Assembly (NCBI GenBank): GCA_020629095.1
Contig: JAHDDZ010000006.1
Span: 1-23,809 of the forward strand
Direction: 5' to 3'
Source of the DNA: Candidatus Altimarinota bacterium
GTDB lineage: Bacteria > Patescibacteriota > Gracilibacteria > UBA4473
Length of the DNA stretch: 23,809 bases
The notes beneath the pieces were generated by a model. It was not told the DNA's origin. It did not search any database and saw only the letters and a list, made by a program, of their open reading frames with translations. Each line of letters begins with the position of its first letter. Within the stretch, counting starts at the first letter, position 1. The translations under genes were made by a program, and so were the position numbers. Shown piece after piece: positions 15,130 through 22,821 of this stretch.

Positions 15130-15585
15130 TTACTCGCCCAGCGCGTAAAGCGCAACCCCGCACGCGACCGAGACATTGAGCGACTGTTTTGCGCCCCGCA
15201 TCGGAATCTCTACTACGCGGTCGCACAGCCTCAGCAGCTCGTCAGAGATGCCGAGCACCTCATTTCCGAGCACCAGTGCGCGCCGTTGAGGGAGCGGTCC
15301 CACGTCAAATATATCTGTACTATCAGCAGTTTGCTCCAGCCCGATAATGCAATATCCCTCTTTTTTGAGCTCTAAAATGGCCTTTGCTGCGTTTTCGTTT
15401 TGCTCCCACCAAAGGGCATTTTCAGCGCCCAGACTTACTTTTTCTATACGCCGGTCGGGGGGCGCGCCCGTATATCCGCAGATCAAAACGCCCCCCCAGC
15501 CAGCCGCGTCAGCCGTACGAAAAACCGCTCCTACATTATGCAGAGAGCGGATATCTGGGCACACGATAATGCGATTTGGTCGCAT
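15130..15585 (-). CDS. SpoU/TrmH-family RNA 2'-O-methyltransferase
   Basis: A compact 151-residue SPOUT methyltransferase using AdoMet to methylate a ribose 2'-OH in tRNA or rRNA. The three family motifs are in order: SLHNVGAVFRTADA (14-27, with N17 and R23), LVLGNEVLGIS (104-114) and IPMRGAKQSLNVS (127-139), the last forming the trefoil knot. No RNA-binding N-terminal domain is present, as in TrmL-like short members. Its ATG shares a base with the rpmB stop (TAATG), so it is coupled to a ribosomal protein gene, which fits an rRNA or tRNA target. The exact nucleotide is unknown. Confidence 0.92.
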   Translation of the reverse strand: MRPNRIIVCPDIRSLHNVGAVFRTADAAGWGGVLICGYTGAPPDRRIEKVSLGAENALWWEQNENAAKAILELKKEGYCIIGLEQTADSTDIFDVGPLPQRRALVLGNEVLGISDELLRLCDRVVEIPMRGAKQSLNVSVACGVALYALGE

Positions 15586-15815
15586 TACTTTTTCTTTGTT
15601 TCAGCTACTGGTTTTGCTTTTGTTTTCGCCCACTTCTTGAGCGTCTTGATCGCTTTTGCGCTCAGTTTCATTTTCTCCACTTTTCCTGTTTCGGGGTTAA
15701 ACATCCGCTTGGCGAACAGGTTCGGACGAAAAGTCCGTTTTGTTGCTTTCAGCGAGAACGGGCGGTTATTTCCGCTGGTGGTGCGCTTTCCAGTCATTTG
15801 GCATACTCGGCTCAT
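15585..15815 (-). CDS. rpmB: 50S ribosomal protein L28
   Basis: Small basic ribosomal protein of 76 residues. The start at 15815 is chosen because MSRVCQMTGKRTTSGNNRPFS is the L28 N-terminus; an ATG 11 codons upstream falls close to the predicted transcription start. The RTFRPNLFAKRMFNPETGKVEKMKLSAKAIKTL body is characteristic, and a Lys/Ala-rich tail closes it. First gene of an rpmB, SpoU methyltransferase, gpmA operon, divergent from purE. Confidence 0.95.
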   Translation of the reverse strand: MSRVCQMTGKRTTSGNNRPFSLKATKRTFRPNLFAKRMFNPETGKVEKMKLSAKAIKTLKKWAKTKAKPVAETKKK

Positions 15816-15836
15816 GGCTCGTGTGGTTACTCGCGG

Positions 15837-15864
15837 ACTATAGTCCACTTTGCGTCGGCGTCAA
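15837..15864 (-). promoter_or_regulatory. Predicted promoter for rpmB operon
   Basis: On the minus strand, -35 TTGACG (15859-15864) and -10 TATAGT (15837-15842) are 16 bases apart. It overlaps the divergent purE promoter. Confidence 0.6.
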
Positions 15865-15878
15865 GTTTTCTGTATAAT
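15850..15878 (+). promoter_or_regulatory. Predicted leaderless promoter for purE
   Basis: -35 TTGCGT (15850-15855) and perfect -10 TATAAT (15873-15878) are 17 bases apart. The purE ATG at 15885 begins seven bases after the -10, where transcription itself should start. Confidence 0.7.
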
Positions 15879-15884
15879 AAGCCC

Positions 15885-16376
15885 ATGAAAAGTCCAGTTG
15901 TCGGCGTCATCATGGGGTCAAAGAGCGATTTGCCGGTCATGCAGGCGGCGGTCGACGTGCTGACAGATTTTGGGGTCGCGCACGAGGTCACGGTGGTCAG
16001 TGCGCATCGCACGCCAGACCGCATGGTCGAGTACGCCAAAGCTGCTGCAAGTCGCGGCATTAAGGCAATAATCGCCGGTGCGGGAGGCGCTGCGCACCTG
16101 CCTGGAATGGTCGCGAGCCTGACGCACTTGCCGGTCATCGGAGTACCGGTTTTGTCGTCAAACAGCATTGCGGGGGTCGATAGTTTACTGTCGATTGTGC
16201 AGATGCCAGGCGGCGTTCCGGTTGCCACGGTCGGGGTCGACAATGCCAAAAATGCTGGCCTGCTGGCCGTGCGAGTTTTGGCTACGAGTGATGAAATTCT
16301 AACCACAAAACTGGAGGATTTTGCTACTGCACAAAAAGAAAAAGTGATGGCCCAAGTGGCTAAAATGGAGCAATGA
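15885..16376 (+). CDS. purE: N5-carboxyaminoimidazole ribonucleotide mutase
   Basis: Purine synthesis enzyme that rearranges N5-CAIR to CAIR. The 163-residue form starting at 15885 is chosen because MKSPVVGVIMGSKSD is the canonical N-terminus and follows a TATAAT box; the frame stays open for 103 codons upstream but only as the reverse of rpmB. GSKSD (11-15), SAHRTP (39-44, with the catalytic His41) and AGAGGAAHLPGM (64-75) are intact, the class I bacterial pattern. No purK or other purine gene is in view. Its stop overlaps the acetyltransferase start as ATGA. Confidence 0.96.
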   Translation: MKSPVVGVIMGSKSDLPVMQAAVDVLTDFGVAHEVTVVSAHRTPDRMVEYAKAAASRGIKAIIAGAGGAAHLPGMVASLTHLPVIGVPVLSSNSIAGVDSLLSIVQMPGGVPVATVGVDNAKNAGLLAVRVLATSDEILTTKLEDFATAQKEKVMAQVAKMEQ

Positions 16377-16810
16377 AAATAGAAATACGGCCAGCAGAAA
16401 TGATAGACGCTGAGGCTATTTGTGGGCTCTATGTGAGTGAGGGAATGCATCCACAGTTTGCTGATCGAGAGAATATCATTCGTCAAAATTTTGAAAAACA
16501 GCTTGGAAAAAAAGAGCATTTTTGGCTTGTTGCAATGTATAAAAATATGATTGTAGGAGTTTTGCATGCCCGTGAAATGCAGTGGCTTTCAAATTTAAAA
16601 CCCTATCTATATGTTCAGATGCTAGTAGTAATTCCGCTTTTGCGAAAGCAGGGGATTGGAACAAAAATTATGCAGTATCTAGAAAATATAGCATGTGAAA
16701 GATATGTAGCGATTTGCCTTGATTCAAGTATGGAGCGAACTCCGGCACACAGTTTTTACTCCCAGCTAGAGTATGAAAATGAGGGTGTTTTCTTTACAAA
16801 AATGCTCTAG
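16373..16810 (+). CDS. GNAT-family N-acetyltransferase
   Basis: A 145-residue acetyl-CoA-dependent acyltransferase of the GNAT fold. The acetyl-CoA pyrophosphate loop is visible in VVIPLLRKQGIGTKIMQYLE (about 90-109, the RxxGxG pattern), preceded by the strand PYLYVQML; the N-terminal IRPAEMIDAEAICGLY is a usual GNAT opening and SFYSQLEYENEGVFFTKML a usual close. Substrate unknown. It is translationally coupled to purE but far richer in A and T: 63 G or C in three 60-base rows (16501, 16561, 16681) against 38 of 60 in purE row 15961. That suggests later acquisition. Its stop shares CTAG with the convergent ABC-F gene. Confidence 0.85.
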   Translation: MKIEIRPAEMIDAEAICGLYVSEGMHPQFADRENIIRQNFEKQLGKKEHFWLVAMYKNMIVGVLHAREMQWLSNLKPYLYVQMLVVIPLLRKQGIGTKIMQYLENIACERYVAICLDSSMERTPAHSFYSQLEYENEGVFFTKML

Positions 16811-18619
16811 TCCTCCTTTTCAACATGCTTTGTGATGGCTTTTGTTTCGGCTTCTATCTCCACTTGCTGTTGCTCAAGCTGCACAAATAGCCGCTCGATT
16901 TCGTTGTGCGTGTCGGCAATGGCGATCGAAACATCTCCAATTTTCAGCACCTGCCCCTTTTTTTGCGCCTCCTGCATCTCTGTTTCTAGCTGCTTCATTT
17001 TTTCCTCCAGCGCCATTATCTCATTTTCGGTCTCCTCGATGCGCTTTAAAAATGGCCGCAATTTCTTTTTTAGTTGCCTTTGCAGCACATAATTATTCGT
17101 CGTTGATTTCTTTTTTTGCACTGCCAAAGCGTGCATGGGGGCGGGCTCGTTCCAGCCAACTTGCTTCAAAAACTGGTCATATGACCCGCGAAAGTGGGTG
17201 ACTTTTCCGTCATCAAAAACAATAAGCCGGTCGGCAAAAGACCGCAAAAGTGCCTCGTCATGGGTCACACACACAATCGCCCCGTCATAGTCCTGCAGCC
17301 CATTTGCGAGTGCAGTGCATGATTCCATATCAAGGTGATTAGTCGGCTCGTCAAGCAGTAAAATGTTGTGCGGCACCAGCATCAGTTTGCCAAGCGCAAG
17401 GCGCGATCGCTCACCCCCAGACAGCACTTTCAGGTGGCGGTGGCGCTTGTCTCCCTCAAACATCAAACTACTACATAGCTTGTGAATATCCTCGTCGGTG
17501 GCCATGCGGGTGATGCTTCGCAGCACCTCAAACACGGTTTTTTCTTTGTCTTGTTGGGGCACATTCATCTGCGAAAAGTGCCCGATTTGCGCGTCTGCAT
17601 TGTGCTTTATGGTTCCAGTTTGGGGCTCCTTTTTGCGGGCAATCAAGTCAAGCAGGGTCGATTTTCCGCGGCCATTTGGCCCCACAATCCCAACTCTGTC
17701 ACCTGGATAAATCGTCAAATCAAGATCGCGGATGAGATCTTCTGCGTCATATCCAAACGAAAGTGAGTTGGCGCGGATGACCACATCGGCCTCAAAGGGA
17801 GAGGCCTGAAATGAGAAATGAACCGGCTTGATCGGTGGCAGTTTCGGCAGCTTTTTTACCTTGTCCAGCATCTTGATCCGGCTTTGTACCAGCCCTGCAC
17901 TGCGCGCACCAGAGCGAAACTCGCTGATGAATTTGTGTGTTTTGGCATCCTTTTTTTCTTGGTTTTGCCGCGTCCGTTTATGAATCTGCTCCTCGTGAGC
18001 AATTTGCTTTCGCAGCTTGCTGGGGCCGCCTTCCGCCTTTTTGATGCCCTGTCGGTGGATTGCCATCGTGTGGGTCACGACGCCCTCCATGAATGTTTGG
18101 TCGTGGGTGACTAAAATGAACGTGCCCTTCCAGTTTTGAAAAAATCGCTCGAGCCAGCGAAGCGAGGTGATGTCTAAGAAGTTGGTGGGTTCGTCGAGTA
18201 GTAAAATATCTGGGCGCGACAGCAGCGCCTTGGCCAGGTTGATGCGCACCTGGTAGCCCCCCGAAAACTGCTGTGGGGGCAGGTGCTGTTCAGCCTCAGA
18301 AAACCCCAGTCCATATAACATTTTAGCCGCCAGCCACTCTTGGCCTTTGTCATTGCCCAGCAGCCCCTGGCACGCCTCGGCGCGCACGCTGCCCTGCGTA
18401 AAGGAAATATGCTGGTTCACGGCCTCCAGCGTCTTGTCTTCGCGCACGTGCACCTGGCCATCTTCTGGCCACAGATCTCCCTTAATGATATTGAGTAGAG
18501 TCGATTTTCCATGGCCGTTTAGCCCAATCAAACCGACTTCCTTCGTGCACCGCAAAAGTCACATCAGAAAAAAGGACTTGGTTGCCATATGATTTTTCAA
18601 TTCCGTGTGCGCGTATCAT
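16807..18619 (-). CDS. ABC-F family ATPase, frameshifted near the N-terminus
   Basis: A soluble duplicated ATPase of the ABC-F group, ribosome-associated factors that ease stalled translation or protect against antibiotics. Most of the protein (582 residues) is in one frame from 18555: Walker A GLNGHGKST, signature FSGGYQVRINLAKAL, Walker B LLLDEPTNFLD, a linker, then GPNGRGKST, LSGGERSRLALGKLM, LLLDEPTNHLD and a C-terminal coiled coil from about residue 480. The true N-terminus MIRAHGIEKSYGNQVLFSDVTFAV starts at 18619 in another frame and breaks at about 18536-18544, where GEGERVG-like coding appears to have lost five bases. A TTG could start the shorter frame, but it would lack the first beta strands. 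Either sequencing error, recent decay or recoding. Confidence 0.85.
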
Positions 18620-18628
18620 GCAGTTGTC

Positions 18629-18657
18629 ACTGTACTGAAACTGCCACAAAAACACAA
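18629..18657 (-). promoter_or_regulatory. Predicted promoter for ABC-F gene
   Basis: On the minus strand, -35 TTGTGT (18652-18657) and -10 TACAGT (18629-18634) are 17 bases apart; the ATG at 18619 is nine bases past the -10, so nearly leaderless. Confidence 0.5.
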
Positions 18658-18673
18658 AACGACTCGGTCTGAC

Positions 18674-18702
18674 TTGCAAATCTGCGTAGCATAAACCACA
18701 AT
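18674..18702 (+). promoter_or_regulatory. Predicted promoter for reverse transcriptase gene
   Basis: -35 TTGCAA (18674-18679) and -10 CACAAT (18697-18702) are 17 bases apart. The ATG at 18711 is eight bases past the -10, so nearly leaderless. Confidence 0.5.
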
Positions 18703-18710
18703 GACAACTG

Positions 18711-19988
18711 ATGAGCGACCCGCTTTTTGACCAAATAATCAGCCCAAAAAACCTCCAGGAGGCATATTTTTCAGTGGCAGAAAAACTGGCAGATGGCGGC
18801 AGAAATCGCTTTTTTGCGGGCATCGACGGCATTTATTTAGACAGAACCGCATCAAACATTTTGCAGTTCCTGACTGAGATTAAGGCTGACCTATTGCACA
18901 ACCGGCCAGTGCGCCCAATTCGCCGATATGAAATTCCGAAAAAGACGCACGGAACGCGCATTGTGTATCATTTTGCAATGCACGACCGGGTGCGATCGGC
19001 GGCCATAAATCAGGTGCTGGGGCCCATTTTCGAGGCGCACTATAGTCCTTCGCTGTACTCATATCGGGCAGATGCGCCCCACACAAAGGCCGTGCGCACG
19101 GTGCGCCGGCGGGTGCTGCGAACGGCTAAACCAGTGTCGATGTATCGCGCAGATGTGGCCAATTATATTCATACGATTAACCTAGAAAAGCTGTGGAAGA
19201 AGCTAGAGGCAATGCCGCTTTCACCGCGCGTGTTGGAGGCTTTGCGGCCGTTTGTGTTTCCGCCACAATTTGAGATTCCGCTCATAAATACCACGGTCGG
19301 AATCCTGCAGGGGGTGGGCATTGTGGCGCACTTTTCTAACTTGTACTTGACTGATCTCGACCACCAACTGACCCACATGGTTGAGCTGTATCGGCGCGTG
19401 GGCGACGACTTGCTGCTGATGGAACCAGACGAGCAAAAACTGAACGTGGCGATCGCCCACACGCATAGCTATCTAGCGGCGCATGACTTGAGCATCCAAA
19501 CCGAAAAGTCAGTCAAAACAACGACGCATGGGCATTTTGATTTTTGTGGATATGTTTTTGAAAACCAGCGCACTCTGATAAATAATCGGTCAGTTGCGCG
19601 ACATATAAATGCATGGAAACGGCACTTGCGCTATAATCCGAACCAGACAGAAAATGGCCGCAAAAACCAACTAATAAAAGAGTGGCTGTCGGTGCAACAG
19701 GGGCTGCTGGTCAAATGGGGAGCGCTGCTGAAAGGGTATAGTCTGGCCAATGACGACGAGCAAATGAAGCAGATTTCGCTGGCATTTGCGCGCCATGTGA
19801 CTAAATTTCTCTATGGAAAATATACGCACAAAAACCACAAAAACGCCCAAGAAATAATACACCAACTCGGCCTGCCGAGCTTCTATACTCTCTTCTCTCA
19901 TGTCCACCGAAAAGGCCTCGCACCAGAACGCGCACCTCTATGGGGAGCTCAACGAGCGGCTCGTCGTCGGCCGAAAAATACGGTTTAG
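18711..19988 (+). CDS. Reverse transcriptase, group II-like, without visible intron
   Basis: A 425-residue RNA-directed DNA polymerase. In order: GIDGIYLD (37-44); the RPVRPIRRYEIPKKTHGTR fingers (65-83); HDRVRSAAINQVLGPIFE (91-108); motif A YRADVANYI with D148 and Tyr152 as the likely steric gate; motif B GILQGVGIVAHFSNLYL (197-213); motif C RVGDD (229-233), where the usual Tyr of YADD is Val; and FDFCGYVF (276-283). All three catalytic Asp are kept. The tail has a QQGLLVKWGALLKGYSL thumb-like stretch but no clear maturase or endonuclease domain. Motif B has QG rather than the SQ of diversity-generating elements. The last 89 bases overlap the next gene. Function unknown; related enzymes serve in introns, retrons and phage defence. 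Confidence 0.85.
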   Translation: MSDPLFDQIISPKNLQEAYFSVAEKLADGGRNRFFAGIDGIYLDRTASNILQFLTEIKADLLHNRPVRPIRRYEIPKKTHGTRIVYHFAMHDRVRSAAINQVLGPIFEAHYSPSLYSYRADAPHTKAVRTVRRRVLRTAKPVSMYRADVANYIHTINLEKLWKKLEAMPLSPRVLEALRPFVFPPQFEIPLINTTVGILQGVGIVAHFSNLYLTDLDHQLTHMVELYRRVGDDLLLMEPDEQKLNVAIAHTHSYLAAHDLSIQTEKSVKTTTHGHFDFCGYVFENQRTLINNRSVARHINAWKRHLRYNPNQTENGRKNQLIKEWLSVQQGLLVKWGALLKGYSLANDDEQMKQISLAFARHVTKFLYGKYTHKNHKNAQEIIHQLGLPSFYTLFSHVHRKGLAPERAPLWGAQRAARRRPKNTV

Positions 19989-21615
19989 CCACAAGCAAAA
20001 AACCTACTTTCGTCGTCACATTTGGCACAAATATAAAACTCTGTTTTGGGTGCTGTGTGGCATTACGGCGGGCATTACTTTGCTGGAGTTGGCACTGCCG
20101 GTTGTGCTGCAACTGGTGGTGGCTCCGCGTGTGCTGAGCCTCGACCTGGCAGGTGCCCATGTGGGTGCGGTGGTGGCTGGAGTGGCGGCTGTGGCATATG
20201 TCACGGGGCAGATTGTGCGGCTGTGGCATGAGAAAAAACTACGGATAAATGTGGTAAACCAAGTGCGCGAGGTTGCCTATTTTCATGCACTGGGGCGCCC
20301 AAACGCCGAACGAAAAATGTTTCAAAAAGGTCGACTAATTGCCCGCATCACCTACCATTTGGGGCTGTTGCAACTAGGGCTTGGGAATGCGCTTTTTGGT
20401 GCCATAAAGGGCATTTGCCTGCTGGTCGGGTTGCTTGTCATTTCTGCGCTTTTCTCGCCATTGCTGTTGCTGTTTATGCTGTTTATGACTGGTCTGGCGG
20501 CACTGTGTGTCTTTGTTGGGTACCGCATCTCCATTCGCCAAATCAGCCGTATGACCACCATGAGCTCGCACATTGTTCGGCACGTGGTTGAGTCGCTGAG
20601 CGACCCGTCTGCGCTGCGCAGCCACGACCACCAGTTATGGGCGCGCGACACGTTTCAAAACTTGGTTGATATTGACTCGCACTATCGCCTGCGCCGCGAG
20701 GTCTGGCTGCAGGCCATGCCGTTTGTGCTGGGGGTGCTGGTTACGTTGGTGGTGGGGCTGTGGGGGCTACTGACACTGTGGTTTCCGGCTATTGACCTGC
20801 GGCCGTTGGGCAGCCCCATTTTGCTCTATGGCACACTCGGGCTCTCGGTCGAGCTGCTCTACCTCAGCTTGCGGTTTGGGCTCTATTTGTTTCCGCTGCG
20901 GCTCGGGCTTTTGCTGCTGCTGCCAGAATCTGGAGCCGCCCCAAAAGTCACCTTCCCAGAGCCGCTTTCGGCGCTTTCTTTTTCGTCCTCTGGGCTAAAG
21001 CTACCCTCTGGTAAAAAGAAAAAACCACTGCAAATGGCGGTTCAGTTTGGGGCGATTACATTTGTGCAGACCCCCGAAATCCGCCATGCGCAATATGCCT
21101 ATCGGGTGTTTTCGGGGCAGCTGAACCGCGTGTGGTCGCGGCCACTCATGGTGCACCGCAATGGCGAAAAACAGTTTTATAAAGAGTGGGCGCGCAGCGA
21201 AAATGCGGTGCTGGCGCTGGCTCCGCTTGACCAAGGCGAGCGCACTACGCTCAGCTATTTGCTGCACAAACCAGAGTTGCAGGTCACCCAAGATGATATT
21301 GCGCAGCTCTCAGCGCGGCTTGCACCAATTATGCATTTGGTGCCATTTTTGGGGCAGCCGCTGGGTGCCAGTTTCGACGTGCGTTGTCACCTGTGGGGTT
21401 GGCAAGAGCGATGCATGCTCGAGCTGCTCCGGATGTACTTAAAACCAGAAATGGTCGGGGTTTTTCATCCGTGCATGGAATCAGCCACCGGCAGTGAGTA
21501 TACCGCATTACTACGCCATCTGACAGGCTCAGGCCAGCTGACAATGGTCATGCCGTGCTTAACTGTTCCAGGCTGGGCAGCGGGCACAAAAAACCATCAA
21601 ATAATTGAGTTATAA
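19900..21615 (+). CDS. ABC exporter-like membrane protein with a decayed ATPase domain
   Basis: A 571-residue protein laid out like a type I ABC exporter. The N-terminal half has about six hydrophobic segments (about 47-73, 84-104, 160-182, 183-208, 274-296, 307-340) and the exporter-like coupling stretch VREVAYFHALGRPNAERKMFQKGRLIARI. The C-terminal half tracks an ATPase domain but no motif survives: the Walker A position reads LDQGERTTLSYLL (443-455), the signature is gone, Walker B reads EMVGVFHPCMES with no acidic pair, and the H-loop His is missing. The frame is intact over 1.7 kb, so this looks like a stable non-ATPase rather than debris. It overlaps the reverse transcriptase by 89 bases. 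The homology call is my reading by eye. Confidence 0.6.
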   Translation: MSTEKASHQNAHLYGELNERLVVGRKIRFSHKQKTYFRRHIWHKYKTLFWVLCGITAGITLLELALPVVLQLVVAPRVLSLDLAGAHVGAVVAGVAAVAYVTGQIVRLWHEKKLRINVVNQVREVAYFHALGRPNAERKMFQKGRLIARITYHLGLLQLGLGNALFGAIKGICLLVGLLVISALFSPLLLLFMLFMTGLAALCVFVGYRISIRQISRMTTMSSHIVRHVVESLSDPSALRSHDHQLWARDTFQNLVDIDSHYRLRREVWLQAMPFVLGVLVTLVVGLWGLLTLWFPAIDLRPLGSPILLYGTLGLSVELLYLSLRFGLYLFPLRLGLLLLLPESGAAPKVTFPEPLSALSFSSSGLKLPSGKKKKPLQMAVQFGAITFVQTPEIRHAQYAYRVFSGQLNRVWSRPLMVHRNGEKQFYKEWARSENAVLALAPLDQGERTTLSYLLHKPELQVTQDDIAQLSARLAPIMHLVPFLGQPLGASFDVRCHLWGWQERCMLELLRMYLKPEMVGVFHPCMESATGSEYTALLRHLTGSGQLTMVMPCLTVPGWAAGTKNHQIIEL

Positions 21616-21632
21616 ATCAAGTTCAATACAAT
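21605..21632 (+). promoter_or_regulatory. Predicted promoter for PLD-like gene
   Basis: -35 TTGAGT (21605-21610, in the last codons of the previous gene) and -10 TACAAT (21627-21632) are 16 bases apart; the ATG at 21642 is nine bases past the -10. Confidence 0.5.
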
Positions 21633-21641
21633 CAATCTGAT

Positions 21642-22805
21642 ATGATTTTTACACCGAAAAAAGCCAAAAAAAGTGCCAACAAATTGATGCCACTGGGGGT
21701 TCTTTTTGTGCTTGGTTTGGGCGCTCTTTCGTTTTTTGTACAGGGCAAGATTAGCCTGCCGCAGGCCACTGATTTCACGGCCAGCAGCACCAAAACAGCC
21801 GGCCATGCGTTTGACGGGCAGGTGTTTTTTAATGATAAACCAGATGAGTTTTTCTTGCTCCAAACCCTATCAAAGGCTGTCGACCGGGCGCAAAAATCTG
21901 TTGATATTGCTGTGTTTTCCTATGATGATGTGTTGCTGCACTTGGCGCTTAACAAGGCGATTGACCGGGGCGTAAAGGTTCGCGTGCTGGTCTCTGACAG
22001 CAACAAGGCGAATGTGGAGCGACTGACAGGGCCGCAAAAAAATAAGTATGAAATCCAGTTTGCAGATGATAAAAGTGCCAATGAACTGATGCACCACAAG
22101 TTCACTATTATAGACGGTGAAACGCTATTTTTTGGTTCTGGAAACTACACGATGTGGCAGGAAAAGTTCGACCCGAGCTTTACTTTGCAGACCGCAGAAC
22201 CACAGGTTGTACGGGTTTTTGCAACCGAGTTTGACCTGATTTGGAACGGAAAAACCGCCACAAGTAAACTGCGCAGCGGGAAGTTTAAGCCGTTTGCACG
22301 GCGGATTCAGTTTACTGACGGCACGCTTGATATTTGGCTTGGGCCGGGTTTTTTACAAAACAGTTTGCAGACCCGTGTGATAGAGCTGATAAATAGCGCC
22401 GAGTCGTCGGTCGAGGTTCTTATGTGGCAGCTCAACGACAAGGCGATAACTAAGGCACTGCTGGCCAAAGCGGCCGCTGGGGTGCGGGTCACGGTGATCG
22501 TGGATGATAAATATGCAGGCACAAGCCAGTCAACAACTGACTTGTTGGTTGGTCAGCCAGGCGTCGAATTGCTCTCTGATAGTGCGCTGACGGGCACAAT
22601 GCCAGACGCGCCGACCAAAAACTTCAATCCATATATTCATCAGCACACGCTGATAATCGACCAAAAACGCATCATTACTGGCACAAATAACTGGACATTT
22701 CGAGGCTTTTTCCGAAATGACGAAGCGGCGATTGAGACCGATATTTCATCAATTGTAAATGCGTTTAACACCAGTTTTGTGTTTCATCGCGACCGCTTGC
22801 GCTAA
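21642..22805 (+). CDS. Membrane-anchored phospholipase D-like (HKD) protein
   Basis: A 387-residue protein of the phospholipase D superfamily, whose members cut phosphodiester bonds in lipids or nucleic acids. A basic N-terminus and one membrane segment (about 17-34) point to an outward-facing, anchored protein. Two PLD halves follow: AVDRAQKSVDIAVFSYDD and the first motif HHKFTIIDGETLFFGSGN (H151, K153, D158), then ELINSAESSVEVLMWQLND and the second motif HQHTLIIDQKRIITGTNNW (H333, D340), where the usual Lys is His335. A membrane-bound nuclease acting on incoming DNA is one possibility, lipid cleavage another. It lies 26 bases after the pseudo-ABC gene with its own promoter. Confidence 0.88.
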   Translation: MIFTPKKAKKSANKLMPLGVLFVLGLGALSFFVQGKISLPQATDFTASSTKTAGHAFDGQVFFNDKPDEFFLLQTLSKAVDRAQKSVDIAVFSYDDVLLHLALNKAIDRGVKVRVLVSDSNKANVERLTGPQKNKYEIQFADDKSANELMHHKFTIIDGETLFFGSGNYTMWQEKFDPSFTLQTAEPQVVRVFATEFDLIWNGKTATSKLRSGKFKPFARRIQFTDGTLDIWLGPGFLQNSLQTRVIELINSAESSVEVLMWQLNDKAITKALLAKAAAGVRVTVIVDDKYAGTSQSTTDLLVGQPGVELLSDSALTGTMPDAPTKNFNPYIHQHTLIIDQKRIITGTNNWTFRGFFRNDEAAIETDISSIVNAFNTSFVFHRDRLR

Positions 22806-22821
22806 AAACCTAAAAGGAGCT

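Larger units (their letters stand above)
18621..18710. repeat. 9-bp inverted repeat flanking a divergent promoter region
   Basis: CAGTTGTCA (18621-18629) and its exact reverse complement TGACAACTG (18702-18710) each lie directly before one of the two divergent start codons (ABC-F at 18619, reverse transcriptase at 18711), just past each predicted -10. The position is that of a shared operator, or a repeated leader element. Confidence 0.6.

Noticed and set aside
15576..15884. Long N-terminal extension of purE
   Set aside because: It is the reverse of rpmB and its promoter; the PurE fold begins at the ATG at 15885.
18701..18730. Nine-codon frame starting at 18701 across the reverse transcriptase start
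   Set aside because: Its ATG lies inside the predicted -10, so it would not be transcribed from that promoter; likely chance.
18711..19988. Group II intron
   Set aside because: No maturase or endonuclease domain and no recognisable domain V hairpin or intron boundaries next to the gene; the start sits on its own promoter.
18711..22805. Diversity-generating retroelement
   Set aside because: Motif B has ILQG rather than the SQ motif of DGR enzymes, no Avd-like gene is present, and I saw no template/variable repeat pair. A full repeat search could not be run.
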